A stretch of DNA of 64,000 nt from Bacteroidales bacterium (GCA_014800685.1 JAAVFQ010000009.1:51352-115351), one strand, 5' to 3'; positions 1-9,431 are shown, numbered from the stretch's first letter. Program-made: numbers and translations. The notes: generated by a model from the sequence alone, not told the origin.

Positions 1-604
1 GGTCTTTCTCCACTTCACCCTGAGGAAGAAGTGCGAGCTGGCTGATCTTAGCCGATACGAAGAGCATGGCAGAACCGTTCTTGCAGGCTGCTACGCATGC
101 GCCGCAGCCAATGCAGCTTGCGGAGTCCATTGACTCGTCGGCATTCACCTTAGAGATGGGGAGGTCGTTAGCATCCTGAGCGCCGCCGCAGTTGAACGAA
201 ACGTAGCCGCCCGCCTGCTGGATTTTGTCAAAGGCATTACGGTCTACCATAAGGTCTTTGATGATGGGGAAGGCAGCAGAACGCCAAGGCTCTACAGTGA
301 TGGTCTCGCCGTTCTGGAAACGACGCATATAGAGCTGACAGGTAGTAGCTCCGGTAGCGGGGCCGTGAGGATGGCCATTGATATAGAGTGAGCACATACC
401 GCAGATGCCCTCGCGGCAGTCATGGTCGAAGACCACGGGCTCCTCGCCGTTCTCCACGAGACGCTCGTTGAGAATGTCGAGGGTCTCAAGGAAAGAAGTG
501 TCGGGGGTTGTCTCCACGTTGGGGTAAGTCACAAACCCGCCTTTTGCTCTCGGACCTGCCTGACGCCAGATCTTGAGATTGACTTTCATTACATTTTCTT
601 CCAT
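1..604 (-). CDS. sdhB: Succinate dehydrogenase/fumarate reductase iron-sulfur subunit, 3' part missing
   Basis: This is the electron-transfer subunit of the membrane-bound succinate:quinone oxidoreductase (complex II or fumarate reductase). About 201 codons are present and the gene runs off the left edge. The translation shows a plant-type 2Fe-2S site (CREGICGMC, then a further Cys in TTCQLY) and the first 4Fe-4S motif ([11 protein letters not shown]). I chose the ATG at 602-604; a second in-frame ATG lies at 587-589. It follows sdhA by 15 bases, so it is the third gene of an sdhC-sdhA-sdhB operon read leftward. In Bacteroidales this complex normally works as the fumarate reductase of anaerobic respiration; that direction is family knowledge, not seen here. 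Confidence 0.95.
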   Translation of the reverse strand, partial: MEENVMKVNLKIWRQAGPRAKGGFVTYPNVETTPDTSFLETLDILNERLVENGEEPVVFDHDCREGICGMCSLYINGHPHGPATGATTCQLYMRRFQNGETITVEPWRSAAFPIIKDLMVDRNAFDKIQQAGGYVSFNCGGAQDANDLPISKVNADESMDSASCIGCGACVAACKNGSAMLFVSAKISQLALLPQGEVEKD

Positions 605-619
605 AATAAATTTTCCAGT

Positions 620-2650
620 TTATGACTTGTAGTTACGTGTCTGTACCTTGATTGCCTCATAGTGCAGAGGCTCTTTGATGAGTTCGGGGGCTTTGGCATC
701 GCTTCCCTGATAATCCCAGCAGGATACGTAGAAGCAGTTTTCGTCATCGCGTTTTGCCTCGCCCTCTTCAGTCTGATACTCAGTGCGGAAGTGACCGCCG
801 CAAGACTCGTTACGGCTGAGCGCGTCGTAAGCGATAAGCTCGCCCATGGTGATGAAGTCGTTCAGACGGAATGCCTTGTCGAGCTCTACGTTCATGCCCT
901 CAGCGGTGCCGGGGATGAAGAGCTCGTGGTCAAACTCCTGACGGATGCGCTTGAGCTCGTTGAGAGCCTTTTCAAGACCTTCGGCGTTGCGCGCCATACC
1001 CACATATTCCCACATGATGCGGCCAAGCTCCTTGTGGATAGAGTCTACTGAACGTTTGCCCTTGATGTTCATGAGCTTGTCCATCTTCTCCTGACAGGCA
1101 GCCTCAGCCTTGTCAAATTCGGGAGTATCTGTGCGGAAGCGGGGAACGGTGATCTGGTCTGAGAGATAGTTCTGGATAGTATAGGGAAGCACGAAGTAGC
1201 CGTCTGCAAGACCCTGCATAAGCGCGGAAGCACCCAGACGGTTTGCGCCGTGGTCGGAGAAGTTGCACTCTCCGATAGCGAAAAGACCCTTCACGGAAGT
1301 CTGAAGCTCATAGTCTACCCAGAGGCCACCCATAGTGTAGTGGATGGAGGGGAAGATCATCATCGGATTGTAGTAGTTCACGCCGTCTTTGGTGCAAGCG
1401 AGCTCTCCGGGATTCACGTCGGTGATTTCCTCATACATATCGAAGAGGTTGCCATAGCGCTGACGCACTACGTCGATGCCGAGACGGTTGATAGCCTCAG
1501 AGAAGTCGAGGAAGACAGCGAGGCCGGTATTGTTGACACCGAAGCCTGCGTCGCAACGCTCTTTAGCGGCGCGTGAAGCCACGTCGCGGGGCACGAGGTT
1601 ACCGAAGGCCGGATAGCGGCGTTCGAGATAGTAGTCGCGCTCGTCTTCGGGGATATCGCTACCCTTTATCTGGCCTGACTGGAGCTTCTTGGCATCCTCG
1701 ATATTCTTGGGCACCCAGATGCGGCCGTCATTACGCAGAGACTCTGACATGAGGGTCAGTTTAGACTGCTTGTCGCCATGCACGGGGATACAAGTGGGGT
1801 GAATCTGCACGAATGCGGGGTTTGCGAAGAGCGCACCCTTGCGATAGCAAGCCATAGCGGCAGAGACGTTGCAGCCCATTGCGTTGGTGGAAAGGAAGTA
1901 GGTGTTGCCATAACCGCCGGTAGCGACAACGACAGCGTGAGCGGCGAAACGCTCGAACTTGCCGGTCACGAGGTTTTTAGCGATGATACCGCGGGCGCGG
2001 GGCACTCCATCCTTGTCATTGATGAGCACTACGTCGTGCATCTCATAGCGGTTGTAGCTCTTCACCTTGCCGAGTTCAATCTGGCGATTGAGTGAGGAGT
2101 AGGCGCCGAGGAGAAGCTGCTGGCCGGTCTGACCTTTGGCGTAGAATGTACGGGACACCTGTGCGCCACCGAAAGAACGGTTGGCCAGAAGACCGCCATA
2201 TTCGCGGGCGAAGGGCACTCCCTGCGCCACACACTGGTCGATGATATTATTAGACACCTCGGCCAGACGATACACGTTAGCCTCACGGGCACGATAGTCG
2301 CCACCCTTTACAGTGTCGTAGAAAAGACGATATACAGAGTCACCGTCGTTCTGATAGTTTTTGGCAGCGTTGATACCACCCTGCGCTGCGATGGAGTGAG
2401 CGCGACGGGGGGAATCCTGGATGCAGAAGTTAAGGACGTTAAATCCGAGCTCTGCAAGAGTGGAAGCTGCGGATGCACCGGCCAGACCGGTTCCGACAAC
2501 GATTACGTCAAGACGACGCTTGTTGGCGGGATTGACCAGTTTCTGGTGAGCCTTATAGTTGGTCCATTTCTCAGCGACAGGACCCTCGGGGATTTTAGAA
2601 TCCGCCGCGTTCATTACTTTTATGTTTTCTTTAGTTGTGTTAATTGCCAT
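620..2650 (-). CDS. sdhA: Succinate dehydrogenase/fumarate reductase flavoprotein subunit
   Basis: This is the catalytic FAD subunit that interconverts succinate and fumarate on the cytoplasmic face of the membrane. The 676-residue length matches the Bacteroidales FrdA/SdhA family. The dinucleotide-binding loop [10 protein letters not shown] is at residues 51-60. HSIAAQGG follows at about 85-92, where His85 is the expected covalent FAD attachment site. The substrate-site motif QIHPT and a C-terminal [10 protein letters not shown] segment are also present. It lies 12 bases downstream of sdhC and 15 bases upstream of sdhB, so the three are co-transcribed from the promoter at 3800-3830. No truncation or odd codon use was noticed. 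Confidence 0.97.
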   Translation of the reverse strand: MAINTTKENIKVMNAADSKIPEGPVAEKWTNYKAHQKLVNPANKRRLDVIVVGTGLAGASAASTLAELGFNVLNFCIQDSPRRAHSIAAQGGINAAKNYQNDGDSVYRLFYDTVKGGDYRAREANVYRLAEVSNNIIDQCVAQGVPFAREYGGLLANRSFGGAQVSRTFYAKGQTGQQLLLGAYSSLNRQIELGKVKSYNRYEMHDVVLINDKDGVPRARGIIAKNLVTGKFERFAAHAVVVATGGYGNTYFLSTNAMGCNVSAAMACYRKGALFANPAFVQIHPTCIPVHGDKQSKLTLMSESLRNDGRIWVPKNIEDAKKLQSGQIKGSDIPEDERDYYLERRYPAFGNLVPRDVASRAAKERCDAGFGVNNTGLAVFLDFSEAINRLGIDVVRQRYGNLFDMYEEITDVNPGELACTKDGVNYYNPMMIFPSIHYTMGGLWVDYELQTSVKGLFAIGECNFSDHGANRLGASALMQGLADGYFVLPYTIQNYLSDQITVPRFRTDTPEFDKAEAACQEKMDKLMNIKGKRSVDSIHKELGRIMWEYVGMARNAEGLEKALNELKRIRQEFDHELFIPGTAEGMNVELDKAFRLNDFITMGELIAYDALSRNESCGGHFRTEYQTEEGEAKRDDENCFYVSCWDYQGSDAKAPELIKEPLHYEAIKVQTRNYKS

Positions 2651-2662
2651 ATCGCTTGGAAA

Positions 2663-3685
2663 TTAAAGATTGGGATTCATCATTCCGGGCTGTGCGGGTG
2701 CGGGATCGTTCTGTTCAAGATAGTCGAGGAACTTCACAGCTTTCTGAAGAGCGGCTGCTCTGTTAGCCATTTCCTCTACCTGCTTTTCGCCGTCGGGCTG
2801 AGCCTTGATCATCTGCTGAATCTGAGGATTCTTCATCTGCTCCATCTGAGAGTTGAGCTGATTGCTCATCTGGCGCATACCCTGAGATACCTGCACGTAA
2901 GGCATAGTTTTGATGGCATTGCCCATCTGGTCTGCATCAGGACCGAAGTCTTTCTCGATCATGGGGACTATCATATCCTTATACTGCTCGCGGAGGGCCT
3001 CGTCAGTGAGATAATAGCCCTGATTTGCACGAACAGAGAAGACGATAGCCTGAGCCACGAAGAGAAGCACTACGATGCTCACCCACCATGCAGAAATGCA
3101 TTTGAGACGGGGGATCCAGGTGGTATTGTCCCAACCCACTGACTGGAACATAGACCAGAATCCATGATTCATGTGGAACCAGAGAGCCACAAAGCCAATG
3201 ATATAGACGATGGGAGTCCACACCTGAGAGAAAGCTTCCTGAAGGAAGAGCGTGCCGGCGGCAGGGGGGATGCTGTCTACACAGCCGGCGATTTCCGCAA
3301 GCTGCATTTTAGCCCAGAACTGGATAAGGTGAACCACGAGGAACGCGAGAATCACGATACCGAGGACGAGCATGTTCTGAGAAGACCATTCCACGCTTTT
3401 GGGACGGTGGGAGATGGCATATCTCTCAGAGCCGCGGGCCTTTCTGTTCTGCACGGTGAGAACGAAGGCATAGATGATGTGAATGAGGATGAAAACAGCC
3501 AGGACTGCTGACGCCAGAAGGGCATACCAGTTGGCGCCCAGGAACTCGCAGATGGAGTTATAGGCGGCGGGCCAGCAGATGGCTATGGAATTCATCAAAC
3601 AGTGGAAGGTAACGAATAGGACGAGAAATGCACCCGTGAGGGCCATTATAAACTTACGTCCTACAGATGAAGTTGATAACCACAT
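2663..3685 (-). CDS. sdhC: Succinate dehydrogenase cytochrome b subunit with long C-terminal extension
   Basis: This is the di-heme membrane anchor that takes electrons from or gives them to the quinone pool. Five hydrophobic segments are visible at roughly residues 13-35, 52-77, 104-122, 157-175 and 200-219. Histidines at conserved helix positions (H28, H69, H119, H171) are candidate heme ligands. The protein is 340 residues, while I know the Bacteroides homologue as about 230. The surplus is residues 219-340, a polar Met/Gln/Glu-rich, probably helical tail. With five helices and a cytoplasmic N-terminus this tail would be periplasmic; that is inference. It is the first gene of the sdhCAB operon. 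Confidence 0.93.
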   Translation of the reverse strand: MWLSTSSVGRKFIMALTGAFLVLFVTFHCLMNSIAICWPAAYNSICEFLGANWYALLASAVLAVFILIHIIYAFVLTVQNRKARGSERYAISHRPKSVEWSSQNMLVLGIVILAFLVVHLIQFWAKMQLAEIAGCVDSIPPAAGTLFLQEAFSQVWTPIVYIIGFVALWFHMNHGFWSMFQSVGWDNTTWIPRLKCISAWWVSIVVLLFVAQAIVFSVRANQGYYLTDEALREQYKDMIVPMIEKDFGPDADQMGNAIKTMPYVQVSQGMRQMSNQLNSQMEQMKNPQIQQMIKAQPDGEKQVEEMANRAAALQKAVKFLDYLEQNDPAPAQPGMMNPNL

Positions 3686-3799
3686 AGCAGTTCTGAATTA
3701 GATTTAAGTTATTTATTGTTAGTAATTTTCGATTTTAAGGCATACCTCTCTCACGCTTTTCCGGAAGAGAATCCCGGCGTTAAGAGATGTAACAGTCTG

Positions 3800-3830
3800 C
3801 AAAATTAAGTATTTTTCGCGTCTATGCAAA
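3800..3830 (-). promoter_or_regulatory. Promoter of the sdhCAB operon
   Basis: On the minus strand a TTTG box (complement of 3827-3830) is followed after exactly 19 bases by TAATTTTG (complement of 3800-3807). This is a perfect fit to the Bacteroidota primary-sigma promoter. It predicts a 5' untranslated region of about 110 nt before sdhC. Confidence 0.8.
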
Positions 3831-3908
3831 ATTATTATGGATATTTTTCGAGATATTAGGTATTAAGAAAAAAACTTTATCTTCGCAACTCAAAAATCGC
3901 CCGTAAGA

Positions 3909-3940
3909 TTTGGCTATTCTGATTTTTTTTATTAACTTTG
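3909..3940 (+). promoter_or_regulatory. Promoter of tRNA-Arg
   Basis: TTTG at 3909-3912, 20 bases, then TAACTTTG at 3933-3940 matches the Bacteroidota consensus. The predicted start lies just ahead of the mature tRNA end at 3952. Confidence 0.78.
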
Positions 3941-3951
3941 CACCACTTTTC

Positions 3952-4025
3952 GGTTCGGTAGCTCAATTGGATAGAGCAACAGCCTTCTAAGCTGTGGGTT
4001 CCGGGTTCGATTCCCGGCCGAATCA
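3952..4025 (+). tRNA. tRNA-Arg, anticodon TCT
   Basis: The 74-base cloverleaf is complete. The acceptor stem GGTTCGG pairs with CCGAATC through one G-T pair, and the discriminator is A at 4025. The D-arm is GCTC/GAGC. The anticodon stem ACAGC/GCTGT carries loop CTTCTAA, so the anticodon is TCT and it reads AGA codons. The T-arm is CCGGG TTCGATT CCCGG. CCA is not encoded. It is a single-gene unit with its own promoter upstream and terminator downstream. Confidence 0.97.
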
Positions 4026-4046
4026 CTTTTCATAATTTGGGGTTTG

Positions 4047-4086
4047 AAAAAAGCAATGTAGAGATTTTCTCCGCATTGCTTTTTTT
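4047..4086. terminator. Bidirectional terminator between tRNA-Arg and the DUF2461 gene
   Basis: An A-rich arm ending AAGCAATG pairs with CATTGCTT followed by a T-run, around a loop of about 15 bases. The A/T flanks give a U-tract on either strand, so the hairpin can end both the tRNA transcript and the minus-strand gene that stops at 4100. Confidence 0.8.
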
Positions 4087-4099
4087 CTTTCGGGGCCTT

Positions 4100-4792
4100 T
4101 TAGTTGATGAAGTCTTCTATAGTGAAATTCACAAACCGGTTATACTTATGCATCTGCTCTATATAAGGTTCCAGAAGGGAGGCCGTCTCTTGTGAGAGTG
4201 AGGTGGCGTCGGTGTCAAACGAACTGAGAAGCTCTTCTGGCATATCTCCCCAGGCTATGAAGTCGCGCGGGCGCACATATTCCACCCATTCCCAGTCGCG
4301 CGCTATTCCGGCAGGAGCTGTCTTCAGCGGATTCATACCGAGCAAGGGGAACAGTCGGCGAAAGTCCGGAGACTCCACTATGGCCCTATATTCATCTATT
4401 TCATCATAGATGGAACGGCGGATGGCGGTCACCACTTTCGAGGGAAGACAGGCGGCGCCGGCGGCTATAAAGCAGTTGCCCGGCTCTATATGAAAATAAT
4501 ATCCGGCCGTCATACCTTTCTTGCCGTAGGGAGGATTAATGAAGATGCCTATATGCGTCTTGTAGGGTGACTTGTCGGAAGAGAACCTTACATCACGGTA
4601 GATGCGATATGTGCAATCGGAGGGACGAAGACGCGCCGCTTCCGGATCAACCTGCGCGACGGCTTCGATAAACTGGGAGGCAAGATTGCTCACCTTGGTC
4701 TTCACCTCCTCATATTCACTTTTATGCTGCTGAAACCATTCCCTGTCGTTATGACGGGCAAGGCGCTTCAGGAAGTCAAGTATCGTCTTCAC
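4100..4792 (-). CDS. DUF2461 (TIGR02453) family protein
   Basis: This 230-residue protein belongs to the DUF2461 family. Recognisable features are the N-terminal LxxLxxxNxREWF-like block (LKRLARHNDREWFQQHK), the YRIYRDVRFSSDKSPYK block near residues 62-79, and GYYFHIEPG near residue 97. These are the conserved segments of the family, whose biochemical role is unknown. No signal peptide or membrane segment is seen, so it is probably cytosolic. Its ATG overlaps the stop of the upstream PNGase-like gene by four bases (4789-4792), so the two are translationally coupled on the minus strand. Why a cytosolic DUF2461 protein is coupled to a secreted glycoamidase is not clear. Confidence 0.85.
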   Translation of the reverse strand: MKTILDFLKRLARHNDREWFQQHKSEYEEVKTKVSNLASQFIEAVAQVDPEAARLRPSDCTYRIYRDVRFSSDKSPYKTHIGIFINPPYGKKGMTAGYYFHIEPGNCFIAAGAACLPSKVVTAIRRSIYDEIDEYRAIVESPDFRRLFPLLGMNPLKTAPAGIARDWEWVEYVRPRDFIAWGDMPEELLSSFDTDATSLSQETASLLEPYIEQMHKYNRFVNFTIEDFIN

Positions 4793-6168
4793 TTCACTAC
4801 CATTTTATGCAGGGCTGCTCGGCCATCGGCAGTGCGGACGCTTACGAGATAAAGGCCCGGGGCGAAAGTTTCCAGCGAGATGCTGTCGCCGGGATTGTGA
4901 CGTCCGTAGAGCAGTTCCCCTCCTATAGAATATATGGCCACCTCGGCCGCGGACTCGGCGCCGTGGAAAAAGAGCACATTTCCCTCCTGACGGAATTCAA
5001 AATCAGCTTTCATCACGAGCTCAGGCACTTCCGAGGGCACAAGGCCCTTGCGCGCTCCCTGCAGATAAGCCGAGACGTAGAAGTCGCCCTGATTGCCGTA
5101 GAATTCTGCATCGGGAACGCTGAGGAGCACGGAGTGTTCACCGGCCTTCATGGCACCGAGATGAATTTCACGGATAGGGAAAGCCTGTCCGGGACACCAG
5201 TTGGAATAGTTATACCAGAAATCATAATCCGGGGTGTATCCGTAGATGCCATTGGGCTGGGTGTTATATTTTCTGTAGGGCTCGCAGTCCACGCCTCCGG
5301 GTGTATAGTCGAAGACAGGCTCGCCATCCACATACACGAAATGATGGCGACGCACATACTCCTCACCATTCTCGGCGGCTCCATGATTGGAGGTAATGAG
5401 AATTATGCGGGCGTCATTGACATCCTCATCAAGAGTGAAGCGGTAGGTCTTGGCAGCCTTCCCCAGTTCGTCGCAGGCTCCTTCTGTATAGCTATTGAAG
5501 TTTTTAGGCCCATGAATCTCTGTTTTCTTCATCACTATCGGGACGAGGACATTATCATCAGTGAGCGCAGCCGGCTCGTCGGCAGAGACAAACTCCAGCG
5601 TGCCGCTGAAGACATCGTTGCGGGTAGCGCAGCCCACTATCTGCTGATTGGCTGCGTAGGGAATGCCGAAAACCTCAAACTCCAGCCAGAAATCATATTT
5701 AGCGCGGAGCGCTGCGTCTCGCATTATCAGGGAGAGTCCCGGCAGCTTATATTCGTAAGGGACTGAATTGGGCTGACGGTTCTTGTTCATAAAGGGGGTG
5801 ACAAAGCGTGCTACCTCTATTCGCTGCACTTCGTTGATGTCGTATGACTCTTCACCCTTGGGAACGAGCGCCAGAGTGACATTGCCCAGACGGTCATAAT
5901 TGTCGCAGAGAGCTCCGATGGTGACTTTCATGGTGAGGTCATTGCCAAACCATTGGAGGTCGGCATCGGTCAGACGCTTGGCATAGAGGTAATTGGTGTG
6001 GCGCAGGATGCCGTCGGCAGCATCCTTGTCAAAGACATTGGCGTTATATCCGTCATAAAAGACAGCTTTATCATAGATGCCGAGCACACGCTCTTCGGGA
6101 GCTGCAGTCATGGAAAGAGCTGATAGCACTACGGCCCCTCCTGCAAGAAGTATTTTGGAAAGTTTCAT
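4789..6168 (-). CDS. Secreted PNGase F-like glycoamidase with T9SS sorting domain
   Basis: This predicted peptide-N4-(N-acetyl-beta-glucosaminyl)asparagine amidase would release N-glycans from glycoproteins. Residues 1-22 form a signal peptide. The N-glycanase fold follows: CDNYDRLGNV at 88-97 carries a candidate for the catalytic Asp of PNGase F, and WLEFEVFGIPYAAN at 161-174 a second acidic site. SNHGAAENGEEYVRRHH at 260-276 holds the candidate catalytic Glu, and SNWCPG is at 322-327. Residues about 398-459 look like a type A C-terminal sorting domain (AIYSIGGELLYGR, then APGLYLVSVRT). This implies export by the type IX system and surface display or release. It fits with the PorE-like gene encoded divergently at 6406. 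Function is inferred by family resemblance. Confidence 0.85.
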   Translation of the reverse strand: MKLSKILLAGGAVVLSALSMTAAPEERVLGIYDKAVFYDGYNANVFDKDAADGILRHTNYLYAKRLTDADLQWFGNDLTMKVTIGALCDNYDRLGNVTLALVPKGEESYDINEVQRIEVARFVTPFMNKNRQPNSVPYEYKLPGLSLIMRDAALRAKYDFWLEFEVFGIPYAANQQIVGCATRNDVFSGTLEFVSADEPAALTDDNVLVPIVMKKTEIHGPKNFNSYTEGACDELGKAAKTYRFTLDEDVNDARIILITSNHGAAENGEEYVRRHHFVYVDGEPVFDYTPGGVDCEPYRKYNTQPNGIYGYTPDYDFWYNYSNWCPGQAFPIREIHLGAMKAGEHSVLLSVPDAEFYGNQGDFYVSAYLQGARKGLVPSEVPELVMKADFEFRQEGNVLFFHGAESAAEVAIYSIGGELLYGRHNPGDSISLETFAPGLYLVSVRTADGRAALHKMVVK

Positions 6169-6172
6169 AACA

Positions 6173-6204
6173 CAAAATTAATAAATCTCAGAGAAAAATC
6201 CAAA
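6173..6204 (-). promoter_or_regulatory. Promoter of the PNGase-like gene, nearly leaderless
   Basis: On the minus strand TTTG (complement of 6201-6204), 20 bases, then TAATTTTG (complement of 6173-6180) is a consensus Bacteroidota promoter. The start codon is at 6166-6168, only about five bases past the -7 box. The predicted transcript therefore starts at or next to the ATG. Confidence 0.7.
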
Positions 6205-6268
6205 TGTACATTCCTCATTTAAGACTTTTTATAATAAGGTGGCGACTTTTATCGTTAAATAATGAGAC

Positions 6269-6400
6269 TTAGAGTATGTTTACTTTTAAATGATTAGTGT
6301 GAGATGAAAACTCTTGTATTATAAAACTTGTCCTTTCGGGCTAACTCCCTGTTTTATACGCACATTAATTTTCCTCACTTACTTACTGATTTAACTTTCC
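6269..6400 (+). repeat. Mosaic intergenic repeat block upstream of porE
   Basis: Bases 6269-6295 match the left end of the paired repeats at 13122 and 23439 (AGAGTATGTTTACTTTTAAA). Bases 6297-6332 (GATGAAAACTC, then ATAAAACTTGT) recur in reverse orientation at about 52371-52403 and 55607-55638. Bases 6365-6390 (TTAATTTTCCTCACTTACTT) match the right arm of the repeats in the polysaccharide locus. No consensus promoter for porE was found here. Confidence 0.55.
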
Positions 6401-6405
6401 CGACA

Positions 6406-8394
6406 ATGTCACGAATATATAGAGTCGTTCCCATCGCTCTCGCCCTTATAGCCGCTTTCTGCTTCTTCGGATGCAAGCAGGCAAAACTCTCCGTGGCCGA
6501 CGAGCAGTTGGCCAGAGGAGAATTTTTCGAAGCTGCCAAGACCTATAAGAAGATTGACTCGCGGCTGAAACGCCAGGAAGACCGTCCTCTGCGTGGCGAG
6601 ATAGCCTTCAAGACAGGAACTTGCTACCGTCGGCTTAACATGGCTTCGCGCGCCTCGGCGGCCTATCAGAAAGCCATAAGATTCAACTATCCTGACTCTA
6701 CGGCCTGGCTCTGGCTCGGCCGTTCGCTGCAGGCTGAGGGGAAGTATGCTCAGGCTATCGAGGCCTACAATAAGTTTCTGGAATTCCAGCCCGACAATGT
6801 GCAGGCGAGAAAGGGCCTGCTGGGCTCGCGCATGGCTCTGGAGGCCCGGCAGAAAAAGACCCGCACCAGATATAATGTCAAGCAAGACAAGCTCTTTAAC
6901 TCCCGCCGCGCCGACTTCGCTCCGATGTATCTGGACAAGAGTTTCGACCAGCTGTATTTTACCACCTCTAATGAGAAGGTCACCGGCGACGCCCGGTCGG
7001 AAATCACCGGCATGAAGAAAAGCGACATCTGGCGTGCCAAAAAGAATGAACGCGGCGAATGGGAAAGACCGGAGGCTGTGGAGGGTGAACTGAATTCTGC
7101 CGATGATGAGGGAATAGTCAGCTTTTCGCCTGACGGCCAGACCATGTATCTCACCAAGGCCAGACGCTCGCCCGTGGCTGACACGTCTGTGGAAATCTAC
7201 ACCTCTCGCCGCAGCGATGCCTCATGGAGCGCTCCGCAAAAGTTTGAGATAACGGCCGACACCATATCTGCCGTCGGCCACCCGGCGGTTTCTCCCGACG
7301 GCAAATGGCTCTATTTCGCTTCCGACATGCCGGGAGGATACGGTGGGAAAGACATCTGGCGCATACGGCTGGATGAGAGAGCCGGTTCGCTGGAAAATCT
7401 TGGGTCAGACATCAATACTCCCGGCGATGAAATGTTTCCTTACGTGCGCACTGACTCGCTCCTCTATTTCGCGTCTGACGGCCATCAGGGCTATGGTGGC
7501 CTTGACATCTTCAAGGCCTGGCTCAACTCTACGGGCGACAGATGGTCAGTTGAGAATATGGGTGAGCCGATGAATAGCGCCGGAGATGATTTCGGCATAA
7601 CATTCGGCCCCGGAGAGACCGGCTTTTTCAGTTCGAACAGAGGCGACGGACGCGGATATGACCACATCTATTCTTTCGAGCTCCCCGAACTGAAGGTAAC
7701 TATATCCGGCTGGGTGCTCGACAAGGATGATGAGCCGGTGCCTAATGCCATCATCCGCATTGTGGGCGATGACGGCTCGAATCAGAAGGAGGTGGCCAGA
7801 GATGACGGCACTTTCAAGTTCAATCTAAACCGTGGAGTCAGATATGTAATGCTCGCCGGAGCTCCCGGATATCTGAACGTCAAGCAGGAGTTTGAATCTG
7901 ATTCGGCAGAGGAGGATGCAGAATATGGCATCGACTTTATTCTCGCGGCTATCCATAAGCCTCAGGTGGTGGAAAATATTTTCTACGATTTCGACAAAGC
8001 CACCCTGCGCCCGGAGTCAAAAGAGGCTCTTGATGAAATGGTGCAGATGCTGCGCGATAATCCCAACATTACTATCGAAATGGCTTCCCATACCGACAGG
8101 AAGGGCTCTGACACTTATAATCAGGGTCTCTCGGAGCGACGCGCCAAGTCGGTCATAGACTATCTTGTCGCCTCCGGCATCTCTCGCGCCCGCCTCAATC
8201 CCAAGGGCTACGGAAAGACCAGACCCAAGACCGTCACCAAACGAATAAACAAGGAGTTTCCGCAATTCCCCGAGGGCACTGTGCTCACTGAAGAGTATAT
8301 CCTTTCGCTCCCCGAAGATCAGCAGGAGATAGCTGACCAAATCAACCGTCGCACGGAGTTTCAGGTGATCTCCACGGACTATGACGGCTTCTGA
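6406..8394 (+). CDS. porE: PorE-like type IX secretion lipoprotein (TPR, beta-propeller, CRD, OmpA)
   Basis: The domain order is that of PorE, the T9SS component thought to anchor the machinery to peptidoglycan. A lipoprotein signal ends in AFCFFGC with Cys23. TPR helices follow at about residues 25-165, then PD40/WD-like propeller blades at about 165-425 (SFSPDGQTMYL, SPDGKWLYFASD). A carboxypeptidase-regulatory-like fold is at about 430-515 and an OmpA C-terminal peptidoglycan-binding domain at about 525-650 (YDFDKATLRPES, SHTDRKGS). I start at the ATG at 6406, because the upstream in-frame ATG at 6328 would add 26 residues before the signal peptide. The length is 662 residues. PD40-OmpA proteins other than PorE share this layout, so the symbol is likely, not certain. 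Confidence 0.82.
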   Translation: MSRIYRVVPIALALIAAFCFFGCKQAKLSVADEQLARGEFFEAAKTYKKIDSRLKRQEDRPLRGEIAFKTGTCYRRLNMASRASAAYQKAIRFNYPDSTAWLWLGRSLQAEGKYAQAIEAYNKFLEFQPDNVQARKGLLGSRMALEARQKKTRTRYNVKQDKLFNSRRADFAPMYLDKSFDQLYFTTSNEKVTGDARSEITGMKKSDIWRAKKNERGEWERPEAVEGELNSADDEGIVSFSPDGQTMYLTKARRSPVADTSVEIYTSRRSDASWSAPQKFEITADTISAVGHPAVSPDGKWLYFASDMPGGYGGKDIWRIRLDERAGSLENLGSDINTPGDEMFPYVRTDSLLYFASDGHQGYGGLDIFKAWLNSTGDRWSVENMGEPMNSAGDDFGITFGPGETGFFSSNRGDGRGYDHIYSFELPELKVTISGWVLDKDDEPVPNAIIRIVGDDGSNQKEVARDDGTFKFNLNRGVRYVMLAGAPGYLNVKQEFESDSAEEDAEYGIDFILAAIHKPQVVENIFYDFDKATLRPESKEALDEMVQMLRDNPNITIEMASHTDRKGSDTYNQGLSERRAKSVIDYLVASGISRARLNPKGYGKTRPKTVTKRINKEFPQFPEGTVLTEEYILSLPEDQQEIADQINRRTEFQVISTDYDGF

Positions 8395-8410
8395 CATTGA
8401 GACTGAAATC

Positions 8411-9358
8411 ATGAAGTTTCGCACTGAAATATCAATCCCCGCGGCCCCTTTCCGTATCTCGCCGGAGAAGCGGGGGGTGCTTTTGGGCAGTTGCTTCTCG
8501 GATGAGATAGGAGCGCGCATGAGAAATGCTCTCTGGGACGTACTCCCTAATCCTTGCGGCACCCTCTTCAATCCCCTCTCCATAGCCCGCGCCATCAGGA
8601 TTGCACTCGCCACTGAGAGTCAGTCGGCCATAAGATTTGCCCATCGCCCTCCCCTATGGCACTCGTGGGATTTCTCCACGCTCTTTTCTGATCCTTCGGA
8701 AGAGCGTTGTCGCCGCAGATGCCTCGAGGCGCTTGACTTGCTGACCCTTTATCTCTCTTCGGCTTCCTTTCTGGCTGTCACTTTCGGCACTGCCATGATA
8801 TATACTCTTGAGGGAGTGCCGGTGGCCAACTGCCATAAATATCCGCAGTCTACATTTGAAAGAGGGATGTGCTCAGTAGAGGAAATAGTGCAAGAATGGA
8901 AAAATATCCTATCGCTCTTATGGGAAAAGAATCCTGACATCAAGGTGATTTTCACCATCAGCCCGGTGAGACACGTGGCAGACACGCTCCCGGTCAACTC
9001 CCTCTCAAAAGCCACTCTACGTCTGGCCGTAGAGCAGCTTGCATCATGGGCGGAAGCAAAGGGACGCACATTCTATTTCCCGGCATACGAGATAATGATA
9101 GACGACCTTAGAGACTATCGTTTTTATGCCTCCGACATGGTTCATCCATCGTCGACTGCCGTAGACTACGTATGGCGGCATTTTCAGGCTTGCCTTCTGA
9201 CAGAAAAAGACCGCGCCATTATCTCTGCCGGAGAGTCCCTGAGAAAAAGACTTACCCATCGGCCACTGATAGAGGGGATAGACGACACCGACTTCCGCAC
9301 AAAGACCGCAGAGAAGCTGGAGGCTTTCCTCTCTGCCCATCCCGGGATGCGACCCTGA
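8411..9358 (+). CDS. GSCFA-domain protein
   Basis: The protein carries the name-giving motif LLGSCFSDEIG near residues 20-31, followed by the conserved NPCGTLFNPLSI and HSWDFST blocks and a distal DMVHPSS box. This is the GSCFA family, related to SGNH/GDSL hydrolases, common in Bacteroidota and without a settled substrate. The Ser of GSCF and the Asp/His of DMVHPS are the likely catalytic set by analogy with SGNH enzymes. The ATG at 8411 gives 315 residues; an upstream ATG at 8381 overlaps porE and lacks support. It follows porE by 16 bases and is probably co-transcribed. The terminator at 9432-9478 ends the unit. Confidence 0.85.
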   Translation: MKFRTEISIPAAPFRISPEKRGVLLGSCFSDEIGARMRNALWDVLPNPCGTLFNPLSIARAIRIALATESQSAIRFAHRPPLWHSWDFSTLFSDPSEERCRRRCLEALDLLTLYLSSASFLAVTFGTAMIYTLEGVPVANCHKYPQSTFERGMCSVEEIVQEWKNILSLLWEKNPDIKVIFTISPVRHVADTLPVNSLSKATLRLAVEQLASWAEAKGRTFYFPAYEIMIDDLRDYRFYASDMVHPSSTAVDYVWRHFQACLLTEKDRAIISAGESLRKRLTHRPLIEGIDDTDFRTKTAEKLEAFLSAHPGMRP

Positions 9359-9431
9359 GCTTACAAGGCGTGTCGGAGCGTCCTGCGCGCCCTTCAGTCG
9401 CCGGCTCAGCGACTTGTTATTCTTACGAATC

